From positions 496,001 through 560,000 of the forward strand of contig NZ_CAJYVQ010000008.1 of assembly GCF_913778665.1 (NCBI RefSeq): a stretch of DNA of 64,000 bases, read 5' to 3'. Every line of letters begins with the position of its first letter. The stretch's first letter is position 1. A program made the position numbers and the translations under genes. The notes below the pieces were generated by a model that saw only the letters and a list, made by a program, of their open reading frames with translations, was not told the origin of the DNA and searched no databases. Shown one piece after another: positions 25,565 through 34,849 of this stretch. Source of the DNA: an uncultured Stenotrophomonas sp. Lineage in GTDB: Bacteria; Pseudomonadota; Gammaproteobacteria; Xanthomonadales; Xanthomonadaceae.

Positions 25565-26478
25565 GAGCGTGCTCCGGTGACGTGCTCGTTTGTGGCGGAC
25601 GAAGCTGCAGCATCCGCTGCGGGCAACACGTCCAGATAGTCCAACACAGTAGCGGTAAAGGCGTCGTTGTCATCGCCGGCGACCATGTGCGTGGCCTGCG
25701 GCAGCTGCACGTGGCGCGCGTGCGGTGCCAACGCCAGGAATTCGGCCACTGTCTGCGGCGTGACCAGATCGCTGCGCCCGCCGCTGACCAGCAGCAGCGG
25801 GCATTTCACCTGGCGTGCGGCCTCGGCCAGCGCGTCCTGGTGCTGCTCGCTGTCGCGGGCCAGCTCGGCCACCAGGCGCGGATCCCAGTGCCAGCGCCAT
25901 CGACCGTGGCCGTCCTCGCGTAGCAGCGCGCGCAGCGACTGCTCGGATTTGCGCGGACGGTGCGGCATGTAAGCGGAGATCACGTCGGCGGCCTGCGTCA
26001 GCGAGGCGAAGCCGTCGGGATGGGCCGTCATGAAGGCCAGGATGCGTTCGACGCCGGCGGTGTCCCAGCGCGGGGTGATGTCGACCAGCACCATCGCCGA
26101 GAACAGGCCCGGCCAGCGCGATTCAGCCAGCAGGCCGAACAGGCCGCCCATCGAGGCCGCCACCAGCACCGGCGGCCGCGGCTGTTCCCCAGCCAGCACG
26201 ATCAGGTCATCGGCGAACTGTTCGCCGTGATAAGGCAGGTCGGCGGCATTCCAGTCCGAGTCGCCATGGCCGCGCGCATCGTAGGCCAGCGTCTGCAGGC
26301 CGGCCGCACCGAGTGCGCGGGCGGTCGCGTTCCAGGCGTGGCGGGTCTGGCCGAAGCCATGCGCGAACAACACGCGACCGCGGCGGCCATGGTCGCTGGC
26401 GGTGGCGGCCAGTCGCGCGCCATGGGCTGCGTCCAGGCGCAGATCATGGAATGCAGCGGGAGGAGGGGACGTAACCAT
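25561..26478 (-). CDS. Alpha/beta hydrolase co-transcribed with fadE
   Basis: This 305-residue alpha/beta hydrolase has the oxyanion-hole HG in LFAHGFGQTRHAW, the nucleophile elbow ASMGG, and a late His in ATHMVAGDDNDAF. It is probably an esterase or lipase supplying fatty acids or clearing acyl esters, given the 4-bp overlap with fadE. The frame is open to 26895, but the family N terminus, the promoter and the operator all favour the ATG at 26478. No Shine-Dalgarno sequence precedes this ATG. The -10 lies only 7 bp upstream, which predicts a leaderless mRNA. Confidence 0.85.
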   Translation of the reverse strand: MVTSPPPAAFHDLRLDAAHGARLAATASDHGRRGRVLFAHGFGQTRHAWNATARALGAAGLQTLAYDARGHGDSDWNAADLPYHGEQFADDLIVLAGEQPRPPVLVAASMGGLFGLLAESRWPGLFSAMVLVDITPRWDTAGVERILAFMTAHPDGFASLTQAADVISAYMPHRPRKSEQSLRALLREDGHGRWRWHWDPRLVAELARDSEQHQDALAEAARQVKCPLLLVSGGRSDLVTPQTVAEFLALAPHARHVQLPQATHMVAGDDNDAFTATVLDYLDVLPAADAAASSATNEHVTGARS

Positions 26479-26492
26479 ACTTGCTAGTATGG
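26475..26492. promoter_or_regulatory. Operator 1 (TetR-type palindrome) over -10 and start codon
   Basis: CCATACTTGCTAGTATGG is an 18-bp near-perfect palindrome (one mismatched pair) with the core ATAC-N6-GTAT. It covers the hydrolase -10 and ATG. It lies between that operon and the TetR gene, the normal site for a self- and neighbour-regulating repressor. Confidence 0.7.
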
Positions 26493-26513
26493 ATCGCTTG
26501 TGAGGGAAGTCAA
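26486..26513 (-). promoter_or_regulatory. Promoter of the hydrolase-fadE operon
   Basis: On the minus strand TTGACT (26513-26508) and CATACT (26491-26486) are separated by 16 bp. The predicted start of transcription falls at or within a base or two of the hydrolase ATG (26478). Both hexamers are overlapped by operator palindromes. Confidence 0.6.
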
Positions 26514-26526
26514 TACTGCACGGTAT
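26513..26526. promoter_or_regulatory. Operator 2 (TetR-type palindrome) next to the -35
   Basis: ATACTGCACGGTAT has the same ATAC-N6-GTAT form as operator 1, with centres 36 bp apart. It abuts the -35 of the hydrolase promoter. A further half site GTATGG occurs at 26601-26606 just before the TetR gene. Confidence 0.6.
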
Positions 26527-26618
26527 GGTGCGCTGCGGCAGGTGCCGGGCAGGTGATGCGACGGTGGCGGCCGCAACCGCGTACTGCAACGAACTCCGGC
26601 GTATGGTTAAATCAGCGC

Positions 26619-27218
26619 ATGAATCAACCTGACGCTTCCGCCGGCGAACCGCGCGCCGGCCGCAACAGCCGCCTGAGTGCCGAAGACTGGGCCCAGGCGG
26701 CTCTCGACCTGATTGCCGAACAAGGCGTGGGCGCCGTCGCGGTGGAGCCGTTGGCCCGGCGCCTGGGCGTGACCAAAGGCAGTTTCTACTGGCATTTTCC
26801 CTCGCGCGATGCGTTGCTGCAGGCGGCGCTGGAACGTTGGGAACTGTTCGAACAGGAGCAGGTGTTCGGCAGCCTCGAAGACGTGCCGGATCCACGCGTG
26901 CGCCTTCGCCAGCTGTTCCAGATGGTGGCCCACGAAGTGCAGCCGCACATCATCTACAGCGAACTGTTGAAGGCGCTGGATCATCCGATGGTGCGCCCGG
27001 TGATCGATCGCGTCTCGCAGCGCCGCCTCGATTACCTGGTTGCCTCGTTCCGCCAGGCGGGCCTGAGCTCGACCGACGCGCGGCACCGCGCGCGGCTGGC
27101 CTACGCGGCCTATGTCGGCTTCCTCCAGCTTTCGCTGCAGCTGCAGCAACCCAAGCAGGCCCGCGAGGATTTCGAGGCCTATGTCGAGCATCTGATCGAG
27201 ACGCTCATCCCCAGCTGA
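26619..27218 (+). CDS. TetR-family transcriptional regulator
   Basis: This 199-residue regulator has an N-terminal helix-turn-helix (residues 20-65, with VEPLARRLGVTKGSFYWHFPSR) typical of TetR proteins, and a helical ligand domain. It diverges from the hydrolase-fadE operon and is very likely its repressor, relieved by a fatty acyl ligand; this is inference from position and operators. The ATG at 26619 is chosen because the upstream in-frame stretch crosses the operators and lacks family residues. Confidence 0.88.
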   Translation: MNQPDASAGEPRAGRNSRLSAEDWAQAALDLIAEQGVGAVAVEPLARRLGVTKGSFYWHFPSRDALLQAALERWELFEQEQVFGSLEDVPDPRVRLRQLFQMVAHEVQPHIIYSELLKALDHPMVRPVIDRVSQRRLDYLVASFRQAGLSSTDARHRARLAYAAYVGFLQLSLQLQQPKQAREDFEAYVEHLIETLIPS

Positions 27219-27229
27219 ATGGGGGGGCT

Positions 27230-27261
27230 GTCCTGTATGTCCCGATTGGGACATACAGGAC
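27230..27261. terminator. Strong hairpin after the TetR gene
   Basis: GTCCTGTATGTCCC and its exact complement form a 14-bp stem with a GATT loop, 12 bp after the stop. No T-run follows, so it may be a dispersed hairpin that stabilises the 3' end rather than an intrinsic terminator. Confidence 0.6.
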
Positions 27262-27331
27262 TGTCTCAATGCGCCAACGTATGTCGTAGCGAGAGCGATT
27301 TCACGCGTTTTCGGCGTTTTCTTAACGACTC

Positions 27332-27360
27332 TTTAATTCCAGATCAAGTGTGGCTACTAT
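27332..27360 (+). promoter_or_regulatory. Candidate promoter of the TonB receptor gene
   Basis: TTTAAT (27332) and TACTAT (27355) are spaced by 17 bp, about 88 bp before the ATG. The AT-rich stretch (TTCTTAACGACTCTTTAATT) stands out from its surroundings. Confidence 0.4.
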
Positions 27361-27447
27361 CGGGTCACCAACCGTTTTTTGTGCCTCCCTTTTGGGGCAC
27401 GTCGGTTGGACTCAGCACACAACCCAAGATCCATGGAGAGAGAGCCC

Positions 27448-30417
27448 ATGAAGTTGAACAGCAACAAGCTGCGCGATGCTGTGTGCGTCGCGCTTGCGGC
27501 CAGCGCCGCGTCCGTCGGCGGTACCGGCGTGGCGTTCGCCCAGCAGGCCACCAACCTGGACCGCATCGAAGTCACCGGTTCGCGCATCCGCACCGTCGAT
27601 GTCGAAACCGCCCAGCCGGTCCTGACCCTGAACCGCGCTGACATCGAGAAGCAGGGCTTCTCGTCGGTCGCCGACATCCTGCAGAACATCAGCGCCGTGG
27701 GTACGCCGCCGATCAGCCGTGCCCAGCCGCTGTCCTCGGGCGAAGCCGTCGGTGGTACCTACATCAGCCTGCGTGACCTGGGCGCGACCCGTACCCTGGT
27801 CCTGCTCAACGGCAAGCGCCTGGGCATCACCACCGGTGGCCTGCAGGACATCTCGACCGTGCCGGTCTCGGCCATCGAGCGCATCGAGGTGCTGAAGGAC
27901 GGCGCGTCGTCGATCTACGGTTCCGATGCCATCGCCGGCGTCATCAACATCATCACCCGGACCAACTTCGAAGGCGCCACCGGCAGCGTCTACTACGGCC
28001 AGTACAGTGAAGGCGACGGTGCCACCCGCACCATGGACTTCACGATGGGCGTGAAGGGTGAGCGCGGTTCGCTGACCATCGGCGCCGAGTACGCCAAGGA
28101 AGACAAGGTGCGTGCGGCGGATCGTCCGTACGGTGCCTTCCCGCGCAGCGCCAACCACCCGGACTTCGGCTGGACCACCGTCGGTGAATTCGGCGGTTTC
28201 GTCAGCCGTCCGGCCGATGGCCTGACCGGCGTCACCTATCCGGCGGCCAGCGCGAGCAATCCGAACCGCGAAGTGCGCGTGATCCTGCGTGAGGGTGGCA
28301 ACCCGAACAACAAGGCCGACTACATCGCGCAGAACGTCAACAGCTTCTCCACCCAGGACAAGACCAACACGAACCTGCAGACCGACCTGCGTACCCCGCA
28401 GGAGCGCCGCGCGGTGTTCGTCGATGGCATCTACGACCTGACCGACAACGTGCGCCTGCGCACCAACATGCTGTACAGCTACCGCGATTCGAACCGCCAG
28501 ATCGCCGGCTATCCGTACGGCGCGCTGGCCTTTGGTTCGCCGATTTCGGCCAGCAGTGCGTTCAATCCGCTGGGCACCGACATCGCCAACTGGTGGCGTC
28601 GTACTTCGGAAGTGCCGCGCAACACCCGCGCCGAGCTGACCACCTTCCGCTTCAGCGGCGGCCTGGAAGGCACCTTCGAGTTCTCCGATCGCCTGTTCGA
28701 CTGGGATGTCGGCTACCTGTACAACAACAACAAGCTGGTCCAGACCAGCACCGGTGACCTCAACCTGACCGCGCTGCGTGCGGCGGTGGGCCCGTCCTTC
28801 ATCAACAGCAGCGGCGTGGCGCAGTGCGGTACCGCGGCCAACCCGATCGGGTTGAACCAGTGCGTGCCGTACAACCCGTTCCTGCGTGCCGGCATCCAGA
28901 GCAACGGTGCCAATGGCGCGTTGACCGGCAATACCGCCCTGCAGAACCTGCTGTTCCCGTCCGCGCACTCCACTGCCGAAACCACCACCAAGGTGATCAC
29001 CGCCAACGTGGCCGGCAGCCTGTTCACCCTGCCGGCCGGCGACCTGGGCTTCGCGGTGGGTATCGAACACCGCAAGGAAACCGGCAGCTTCAGCCCGGAC
29101 GCGCTGACGCAGTCGGGTAATACCTCCGGCCTGGCCAACTTCCCGACCGGTGGTGGCTACAAGGTCGACGAGGTGTACGCCGAGTTCAACGTGCCGATCC
29201 TGGCCGACCTGCCGGGTGCCCGCGAGCTGAGCATCAACGCGGCCACCCGCCACTCGAAGTACGACACCTTCGGCAATACGCTGAACAGCAAGTTCGGCTT
29301 CAAGTGGAAGCCGATCGATTCGCTGCTGATCCGCGGTACCTGGGCTGAAGGCTTCCGTGCCCCGACCATCGCCGACCTGTACGGCGGCGGCTCGCAGTCG
29401 TTCGACTTCTTCACCGATCCCTGCGACGTGGTCTACGGTGCTTCGCGCACCAACGCCGCGGTGCGCGCCCGCTGTGCCGCAGCACTGCCGGCCGGTGTCA
29501 GCGCCAACGCGTTCCGCCAGCAGCAGCAGGGCTTCACCCCGACCACCGCGGCGTCGTCGCAGACCCCGCTGGCCTTCGTCTCCGGTTCCAACGATCAGCT
29601 GACCCCGGAAACCTCGAAGTCCAAGACCCTGGGCTTCGTATGGAGCCCGGGCTTCATCCAGAACCTCAACGTGTCGCTGGACTGGTGGGAAATCCGTGTC
29701 AACAACACCATCATTTCCGACACCGCGAACCTGATCCTCAACGACTGCTACGTCAACAACATCGCCTCGCGCTGCTCGGCGTTCACGCGTGACCCGGTGA
29801 CCGGCATCGTCAACTACCTCAACCGTACCGGCATCAACGCCGGTTACCGTGAGGTGGAAGGCTTCGACCTGGATGTCGGCTACCGCCTGCCGACAGATCG
29901 CTTCGGCAACTTCAGCGTGCAGTGGACCAGCACCTACACCACGCGCGATGACCTGGTCACCACCAAGAACCCGGTGACCCATCCCAACCCCAACACGGGC
30001 GTGGGCTGGGCCGGTACCACCACCGGCACGCACTTCCGCGTGCGTTCGAACGTGAACCTGGGTTGGGAGCTGGGTGATTTCGGTGCCAGCTGGACCGTGC
30101 GCTACTACTCCGGCATGAAGGAATCGTGCCTGAGCGCGACCACGTTCCCGGAAGAGTGCAACAACCCGAACTACGCTTCGCCGAACAACCAGGGCGTGGC
30201 GGTGGGCAGCCCGACCAACGAGCGTGGTGCGACCGTGTTCAACGACGTCCAGCTGCGCTGGACCGCGCCGTGGAATGCGACCGTGGCGGTGGGTGCCAAC
30301 AACGTGTTCGGCCGCGTGGGCCCGACCATGTACAGCCAGCCGAGCTCCAACGTCTCCTACTACGGTGGCTTCGACATCGGTCGCTTCCTGTACATGAAGT
30401 ACACCCAGCGCTTCTGA
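27448..30417 (+). CDS. TonB-dependent outer-membrane receptor
   Basis: This 989-residue receptor starts with a signal peptide (residues 1 to about 31, cleavage near AFA-QQ). A plug domain (about 50-180, [17 protein letters not shown]..., [20 protein letters not shown]) and a long beta-barrel follow, ending in the Phe-terminated strand YMKYTQRF. The [16 protein letters not shown] N terminus places it among the large receptors of Xanthomonadaceae that take up oligosaccharides, peptides or other nutrients. No iron-box neighbour is visible and the ligand cannot be read from sequence. The ATG at 27448 has GGAGAGAGAG upstream. It is monocistronic, with a clear terminator. Confidence 0.93.
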   Translation: MKLNSNKLRDAVCVALAASAASVGGTGVAFAQQATNLDRIEVTGSRIRTVDVETAQPVLTLNRADIEKQGFSSVADILQNISAVGTPPISRAQPLSSGEAVGGTYISLRDLGATRTLVLLNGKRLGITTGGLQDISTVPVSAIERIEVLKDGASSIYGSDAIAGVINIITRTNFEGATGSVYYGQYSEGDGATRTMDFTMGVKGERGSLTIGAEYAKEDKVRAADRPYGAFPRSANHPDFGWTTVGEFGGFVSRPADGLTGVTYPAASASNPNREVRVILREGGNPNNKADYIAQNVNSFSTQDKTNTNLQTDLRTPQERRAVFVDGIYDLTDNVRLRTNMLYSYRDSNRQIAGYPYGALAFGSPISASSAFNPLGTDIANWWRRTSEVPRNTRAELTTFRFSGGLEGTFEFSDRLFDWDVGYLYNNNKLVQTSTGDLNLTALRAAVGPSFINSSGVAQCGTAANPIGLNQCVPYNPFLRAGIQSNGANGALTGNTALQNLLFPSAHSTAETTTKVITANVAGSLFTLPAGDLGFAVGIEHRKETGSFSPDALTQSGNTSGLANFPTGGGYKVDEVYAEFNVPILADLPGARELSINAATRHSKYDTFGNTLNSKFGFKWKPIDSLLIRGTWAEGFRAPTIADLYGGGSQSFDFFTDPCDVVYGASRTNAAVRARCAAALPAGVSANAFRQQQQGFTPTTAASSQTPLAFVSGSNDQLTPETSKSKTLGFVWSPGFIQNLNVSLDWWEIRVNNTIISDTANLILNDCYVNNIASRCSAFTRDPVTGIVNYLNRTGINAGYREVEGFDLDVGYRLPTDRFGNFSVQWTSTYTTRDDLVTTKNPVTHPNPNTGVGWAGTTTGTHFRVRSNVNLGWELGDFGASWTVRYYSGMKESCLSATTFPEECNNPNYASPNNQGVAVGSPTNERGATVFNDVQLRWTAPWNATVAVGANNVFGRVGPTMYSQPSSNVSYYGGFDIGRFLYMKYTQRF

Positions 30418-30445
30418 TCGCAGCGTAGTCGGTACGTGTGACATG

Positions 30446-30475
30446 GCCACGCCCCGCAAGGGGCGTGGCTTTTTT
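30446..30475 (+). terminator. Rho-independent terminator of the TonB receptor
   Basis: GCCACGCCCC-GCAA-GGGGCGTGGC is followed by TTTTTT, 28 bp after the stop codon. Confidence 0.95.
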
Positions 30476-30628
30476 CATGGGGCCGGGGGGATGGCGCAGG
30501 TGTGTGGCCTGTAGCCTGCGCCGGATCACGCTGCGTGCACGCGCATACGCAGCGCCAGGCGGCCGGTCGTCATTGAAGTGAGAGGGGAGCACCGCGCGCA
30601 GCTGCGTCGCGGTGATGCGGCAGGGGCC

Positions 30629-31474
30629 TTACAGGTCCTGCTCGTAGCGGACGTAGGGCACGGTGCCGTCGTCATTGCTTTCGTTGCGCGGCGAGAACGG
30701 GTTCTTGCCACGGCTGATCACGTTCTCGGCGCCCACGGTGAGCTGGCCGGACCAGGGCGTGCGCCAGGTCAGGCCGATACCCAGGCCTTCCCACTTGCCG
30801 GGCTTGCCGGGCACATCGATGACGCGGCCGATGATGCTGCCGGTGAAATTGCCGTAACCGGCACCGATGCTCAGGCTCTTGCTGTCCCAGCGGTCGGCGA
30901 TCGCCGGCGAGGCGTCGGCCAGCGGCACCAGGCGGGCCTTGGCGTAGGTACCGGCGATGGAGACGAAGCCCTCGCGGCCGATGTTCTTCTGGGCGAACAC
31001 GGTCAGATCGTTCTGCTCGGCGCGCAGCGAAGGCGACTTGTTCGGGCCTGCCAGCCAGGCCGGCAGGGTTTCACGGCTGTTGCCGGCGGTGATGCCCAGA
31101 CGGCTGTTGCCGCGGTTCAGCGCGGCGGTACCGGTGAAGCGGCGGCTGTTCAGGTCATCGTCGTCGCCGAGGCTGGCCAGCATGCAATGACTGGCCAGGC
31201 CGCTCATGCTGGTTCCGCTGCTGCTGCAGAGCAGCCCCAGCGAATCGCCGGAGGACAGGCCGAACGCCGCATCCAGCGAGTTGCGGCCGAAGTGCCAGCG
31301 GGCACCGGCCGCCTGTTCACCGGTGGGCTCCAGGTACAGCAGGGCCTCGACCTTGCCGCTGCCCTTGTTCCACACCGGCAGCACGGTCCGGGTGTCCTTG
31401 CTCTGCGCGTGCACGCCCGTGATCGCGCCCAGGGCGATCATCAAGGCCAGCGGTAGTCGCAGGTAGGTACGCAT
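30629..31474 (-). CDS. Secreted, probably outer-membrane beta-barrel protein of unknown function
   Basis: This 281-residue protein has a signal peptide (residues 1-23, cleaved near VHA-QS). Alternating hydrophobic/polar stretches with many Gly and Ser fit a small barrel (SLSIGAGYGNFTGSIIGRVID, GLGIGLTWRTPWSGQLTVGAENVI). I do not recognise a named family; similar hypothetical proteins occur in Xanthomonas and Stenotrophomonas. It is convergent with the TonB receptor, and a good promoter and a leader hairpin lie upstream. Confidence 0.6.
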   Translation of the reverse strand: MRTYLRLPLALMIALGAITGVHAQSKDTRTVLPVWNKGSGKVEALLYLEPTGEQAAGARWHFGRNSLDAAFGLSSGDSLGLLCSSSGTSMSGLASHCMLASLGDDDDLNSRRFTGTAALNRGNSRLGITAGNSRETLPAWLAGPNKSPSLRAEQNDLTVFAQKNIGREGFVSIAGTYAKARLVPLADASPAIADRWDSKSLSIGAGYGNFTGSIIGRVIDVPGKPGKWEGLGIGLTWRTPWSGQLTVGAENVISRGKNPFSPRNESNDDGTVPYVRYEQDL

Positions 31475-31504
31475 CAGACCAGTTCAGACAGGGACAGACA
31501 ACGG

Positions 31505-31528
31505 AAGTTCCCGCAGATACGGGAACTT
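31505..31528. promoter_or_regulatory. Perfect 9-bp stem-loop in the leader of the secreted protein gene
   Basis: AAGTTCCCG-CAGATA-CGGGAACTT lies between the predicted -10 (31530) and the start codon (31474) of the minus-strand gene, so it would be the first element of its mRNA. It could protect the 5' end or bind a regulator. Confidence 0.55.
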
Positions 31529-31529
31529 G

Positions 31530-31558
31530 ATCCTAGGGTGTTTATGAATTCTTAACAA
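31530..31558 (-). promoter_or_regulatory. Promoter of the secreted protein gene
   Basis: On the minus strand TTGTTA (31558-31553) and TAGGAT (31535-31530) are spaced by 17 bp. The AT-rich block is distinct from the GC-rich surroundings. Confidence 0.5.
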
Positions 31559-31590
31559 GCCTTGATCCCCCCAGATGCAAGACAAGCCGT

Positions 31591-32484
31591 TCACTGCAGC
31601 CGTTCAGGTGCCGGCACGGTCCCCTCGGCACCGTGGAACAGTATGCCGAACTCCGTCAAAGGAAAGTGATACTCGCGCCCGCAGAATTCGCAACGCACAT
31701 CGACCGCACCGGTGTCTTCGGCGGCCGCACGAGCCTCGTCCTCGCCCAGTGACTGCAGCATCGAGGCCACCCGCTCGCGCGAGCAGGAACAGGCGAAGGA
31801 CAGCGGCTTGCTGCCCATCAGCGCCGGCTTCTCTTCATGGAACAGGCGGTGCAGCAGCTGTTCGGCCGGGGTGGCCAACAGCTCGGCCTTGCCCAGGGTT
31901 TCGAACAGGGCGCTGGCGCGCGCCCAGCCGTCCTCGTCACCTTCGTCGCCCGGCAGCTTCTGCAGCAGCAGGCCGGCGGCGCCGTTGCGGTCGGCGGCCA
32001 GCAGCAGGCGGGTCGGCAGCTGTTCGGACTGGCGGAAGTAGTCCTCGAAGGCCTCGTCCAGTTCCGGCGCGGTCAGCCCGACCAGACTCTGGTAGCGCTG
32101 CGGTTCGCGCGGGTCCAGGCCCGGATTCTCGATGGTGATGGCGAGGATGGCGTCATCGCCCAAGGCGGACAGGTCGCGCGGCGCATCGGCGCCTTCACTG
32201 AGCTGGGCGATGCCGCGCAGGGTACCGGCGGCGGTGCACTCGGCGAACAGGGTACGCAGGGCGGTGCTGCTGCGCAGCTGGATCGACAGGCGGCCATCGA
32301 TCTTGGTGTGGCCGGTGAACAGTGCCGAGGCCACGCAGGCCTCGCCGAGCAGCTCGGCGGCGGTGTCCGGGTACGCGGCGTGGGACAGGATTTCCTCCCA
32401 GGTGGCCTGCAGGCGCACGTGGACGCCGCGGACACCGGCGTCGGGAAGCAGGAAGCGGATCAGGGAATCAGGGTTGGCGGTCAT
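31591..32484 (-). CDS. hslO: Redox-regulated chaperone Hsp33
   Basis: Hsp33 is a holdase switched on when oxidation releases zinc from four cysteines. This 297-residue protein carries them as CSCS (about residue 232) and CEFCG (about 268), the CxC...CxxC pattern of the family. The N-terminal domain (residues 1-220) is complete. The start at 32484 ([15 protein letters not shown]) matches the family; a longer frame to 32607 would overlap mtgA. It diverges from mtgA. Confidence 0.95.
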   Translation of the reverse strand: MTANPDSLIRFLLPDAGVRGVHVRLQATWEEILSHAAYPDTAAELLGEACVASALFTGHTKIDGRLSIQLRSSTALRTLFAECTAAGTLRGIAQLSEGADAPRDLSALGDDAILAITIENPGLDPREPQRYQSLVGLTAPELDEAFEDYFRQSEQLPTRLLLAADRNGAAGLLLQKLPGDEGDEDGWARASALFETLGKAELLATPAEQLLHRLFHEEKPALMGSKPLSFACSCSRERVASMLQSLGEDEARAAAEDTGAVDVRCEFCGREYHFPLTEFGILFHGAEGTVPAPERLQ

Positions 32485-32561
32485 CGGCTCACATCGCGCG
32501 TAAACAGGGGCGGTTGCCGGATAATGCGCCGACAACCAGGCAGAAGAAGGATGCACCAGTA

Positions 32562-33311
32562 ATGGGGGCAGCGGGAGAACAGCACAAGGTAGAGGCGGTG
32601 GCGGCACCGCCGCGCCGTCGCCGCTGGCACTGGAAGCGGCTGCTGTGGCTGCCGGTGCTGCTGGTGGCCTTCAGCTGCTTGCAGGTGCTGGTGCTGCGGT
32701 TCATCGACCCGCCGGTGTCCACGGTAATGCTGTGGCGCTACGGCGAGGCGCTGGGCGAGGCGGACTGGTCCTATCGGCTGCATTACCAGTGGCGTGACCT
32801 CGACCAGATGGCGCCGAGCCTGCCGATCTCGCTGGTGGCGGCCGAAGACCAGCGCTTCCCCGACCACAATGGCTTCGACCTGCAGGCGATCGAGAAGGCC
32901 CGCGACCACAACGCCAAGGGCGGGCGCCTGCGCGGTGCCAGCACGATCAGCCAGCAGGTGGCCAAGAACCTGTTCCTGTGGCAGGGCCGCAGTTGGATCC
33001 GCAAGGGCCTGGAGGTCTGGTACACGGTGCTGATCGAAGCGCTGTGGCCGAAGGAGCGGATCCTGGAGATGTACGCCAACATCGCCGAGTTCGGCGACGG
33101 CGTGTACGGCGCGCAGGCGGCGGCGCAGACGTTCTGGGGCAAGGATGCTGCCCGGCTGAGCCCGTCGGAGAGTGCGCGGCTGGCCGCGGTGCTGCCGGCA
33201 CCGCGGCGCTACAACGCCGCAAAGCCGGGGCCGTACGTGCAGCGGCGTGCGGCCTGGATCCAGCGCCAGGCACGGCAGCTGGGTGGCGCCGCGTACCTTT
33301 CGGAAGAGTGA
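32562..33311 (+). CDS. mtgA: Monofunctional biosynthetic peptidoglycan transglycosylase
   Basis: MtgA polymerises lipid II into glycan strands. The 249-residue protein has one N-terminal membrane helix (about residues 26-46) and a GT51 domain with the motifs [44 protein letters not shown] and [15 protein letters not shown]. The catalytic glutamate in VAAEDQRF is present. The ATG at 32562 follows AAGAAGG at slightly long distance. Confidence 0.95.
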   Translation: MGAAGEQHKVEAVAAPPRRRRWHWKRLLWLPVLLVAFSCLQVLVLRFIDPPVSTVMLWRYGEALGEADWSYRLHYQWRDLDQMAPSLPISLVAAEDQRFPDHNGFDLQAIEKARDHNAKGGRLRGASTISQQVAKNLFLWQGRSWIRKGLEVWYTVLIEALWPKERILEMYANIAEFGDGVYGAQAAAQTFWGKDAARLSPSESARLAAVLPAPRRYNAAKPGPYVQRRAAWIQRQARQLGGAAYLSEE

Positions 33312-33357
33312 GTGTGCGCCGCCTGATCTACGGGCGGCGGCAACGTACAATCCGGGC

Positions 33358-34377
33358 ATGATCCGCGAACGGCTTACCTTCGTCATCGCCGCCTACAACG
33401 AGGCCCTGGCACTGCCATTGCTGCATCCGCGGCTGTGCGCGGTGCTCGACGGCCTGGCCGGCATCGACGGCCACATCCTGTATGTGGACGACGGCAGCCA
33501 TGACGGCACCTGGGAGGTGATCGCCGGCCTGGCACAGGCCGATGCGCGGGTCTCGGCGTTGAAGCTGTCGCGCAACTTCGGTAAGGAAGCAGCGCTGACC
33601 GCCGGCCTGGATCTGGTGCGCGAAGGCGCGGCGATGATCCTCGATGCCGATGGCCAAGACCCGCCTGAGCTGGTACCGCAGTTCGTCGCGCGCTGGCGCG
33701 AGGGTTACGACAACGTGTATGGCACGCGCATGGCCCGCGACGGCGAGGCTTGGGTCAAGCGGGCCACCGCGGCGGTGTTCTACCGCTTGATGGGGCGCCT
33801 GTCGCGCACGCCGATCCCGGCCGACACCGGTGATTTCCGCCTGCTGTCGCCGCGAGCGCTCAGTGCGCTGCGCGAGATGCGCGAGCGCCATCGTTTCATG
33901 AAGGGGCTTTTCAGCTGGGTCGGATTCAAGCGGATGGCCGTGCCCTATCACCGCCACGCGCGCGTGGCCGGCACCAGCAAGTTCAGCCTGTGGCGGCTGT
34001 GGAATTTCGCGCTGGAGGGCATCACCGGCTTTTCCACCGTGCCGCTGCGTGCGGCCACCTATCTTGGACTGGCGACCGCGACGGTGGCTTTCTTGTTTGG
34101 CCTGTGGGTGATCGTCAAGGCGGCGCTGTACGGTGACCGGGTGGCGGGCTGGCCGACGATGATGGCAGTGATCCTGTTCCTGGGCGGCGTGCAGCTGATC
34201 GCGCTGGGGCTGATCGGCGAGTACCTGGGGCGGCTGTACGAAGAGTCCAAGCAGCGACCGTTGTACCTGGTTGACGCGTGGCTAGCATCGGCCGTGGCAG
34301 ACTCGGCCCTGCAACCCACCCTCGGAGGGCAGGCAGATGACCACGGTACGGCAACTGTTGGACGGCAAGTCTCCTGA
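33358..34377 (+). CDS. GT2 polyprenyl-phosphate glycosyltransferase (GtrB/DPM-like)
   Basis: This 339-residue protein has an N-terminal GT-A domain (VIAAYNEA, LYVDDGSHDGT, ILDADGQDPPEL with the DxD-like site) and two C-terminal membrane helices (about residues 232-255 and 266-290). That layout fits transfer of a sugar from a nucleotide to undecaprenyl phosphate, as in GtrB/ArnC/DPM1. The EESKQRPLYLV end is typical, but about 40 further residues follow and overlap the CBS gene by 41 bp. The start at 33358 is preferred; longer frames run into mtgA. Confidence 0.88.
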   Translation: MIRERLTFVIAAYNEALALPLLHPRLCAVLDGLAGIDGHILYVDDGSHDGTWEVIAGLAQADARVSALKLSRNFGKEAALTAGLDLVREGAAMILDADGQDPPELVPQFVARWREGYDNVYGTRMARDGEAWVKRATAAVFYRLMGRLSRTPIPADTGDFRLLSPRALSALREMRERHRFMKGLFSWVGFKRMAVPYHRHARVAGTSKFSLWRLWNFALEGITGFSTVPLRAATYLGLATATVAFLFGLWVIVKAALYGDRVAGWPTMMAVILFLGGVQLIALGLIGEYLGRLYEESKQRPLYLVDAWLASAVADSALQPTLGGQADDHGTATVGRQVS

Positions 34378-34768
34378 AGTACATGCGGTCGCGCCGGATG
34401 CGGCGGTGATCGATGCGATCCGGTTGATGGCGGAAAAGGGCATCGGTGCGGTGCTGGTGATGGACGGGCCGAAGCTGGTCGGGATCCTGTCCGAGCGCGA
34501 TTACGCGCGCAAGATCGTGCTGTGCGATCGTTCGTCGCGTGATACCGCGGTGGCAGAGATCATGACGGCCCAGGTGGTGACGGTGTCGCCGGGCGAGCAG
34601 GTGGAGCACTGCCTGCAGCTGGTGACCGATTACCGCATCCGTCATCTGCCGGTGGTGGAGGGCGCGCAGGTGCTGGGCGTGATTTCGATCGGTGACCTGG
34701 TGAAGTCGGTGATCGATGCGCAGCGGCGCGAGCTGGATCACCTGCAGCAGTACATCGTCGCCGGGTGA
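34337..34768 (+). CDS. CBS-domain pair protein
   Basis: This 143-residue protein is made of two CBS repeats (residues 10-65 and 75-130), with GIGAVLVMDGPKLVGILSERDYARK and RIRHLPVVEGAQVLGVISIGDLVK. Stand-alone CBS pairs sense adenine nucleotides and tune partner enzymes or channels. Its start lies 41 bp inside the glycosyltransferase gene, so translational coupling is likely. A terminator follows. Confidence 0.9.
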   Translation: MTTVRQLLDGKSPEVHAVAPDAAVIDAIRLMAEKGIGAVLVMDGPKLVGILSERDYARKIVLCDRSSRDTAVAEIMTAQVVTVSPGEQVEHCLQLVTDYRIRHLPVVEGAQVLGVISIGDLVKSVIDAQRRELDHLQQYIVAG

Positions 34769-34775
34769 GGGTGTC

Positions 34776-34809
34776 GCTGGCGGGCCTGCGGCCCGCCAGC
34801 CCGCTTTTT
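34776..34809 (+). terminator. Rho-independent terminator of the CBS gene
   Basis: GCTGGCGGGC-CTGCG-GCCCGCCAGC is followed by CCGCTTTTTG, 8 bp after the stop. Confidence 0.88.
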
Positions 34810-34849
34810 GAAGCCACAGCCAAAGCCAAAGCAGCGCCTTCCTGATACG

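Noticed and set aside
27412..30459. Open frame of 1,015 codons antisense to the TonB receptor
   Set aside because: It lies fully opposite a receptor with complete signal peptide, plug and barrel. The long frame results from low stop-codon density in this reading phase.
34337..34377. Overlap read as a frameshift between glycosyltransferase and CBS gene
   Set aside because: Both proteins are complete with normal starts and stops; the overlap is a genuine 41-bp gene overlap.
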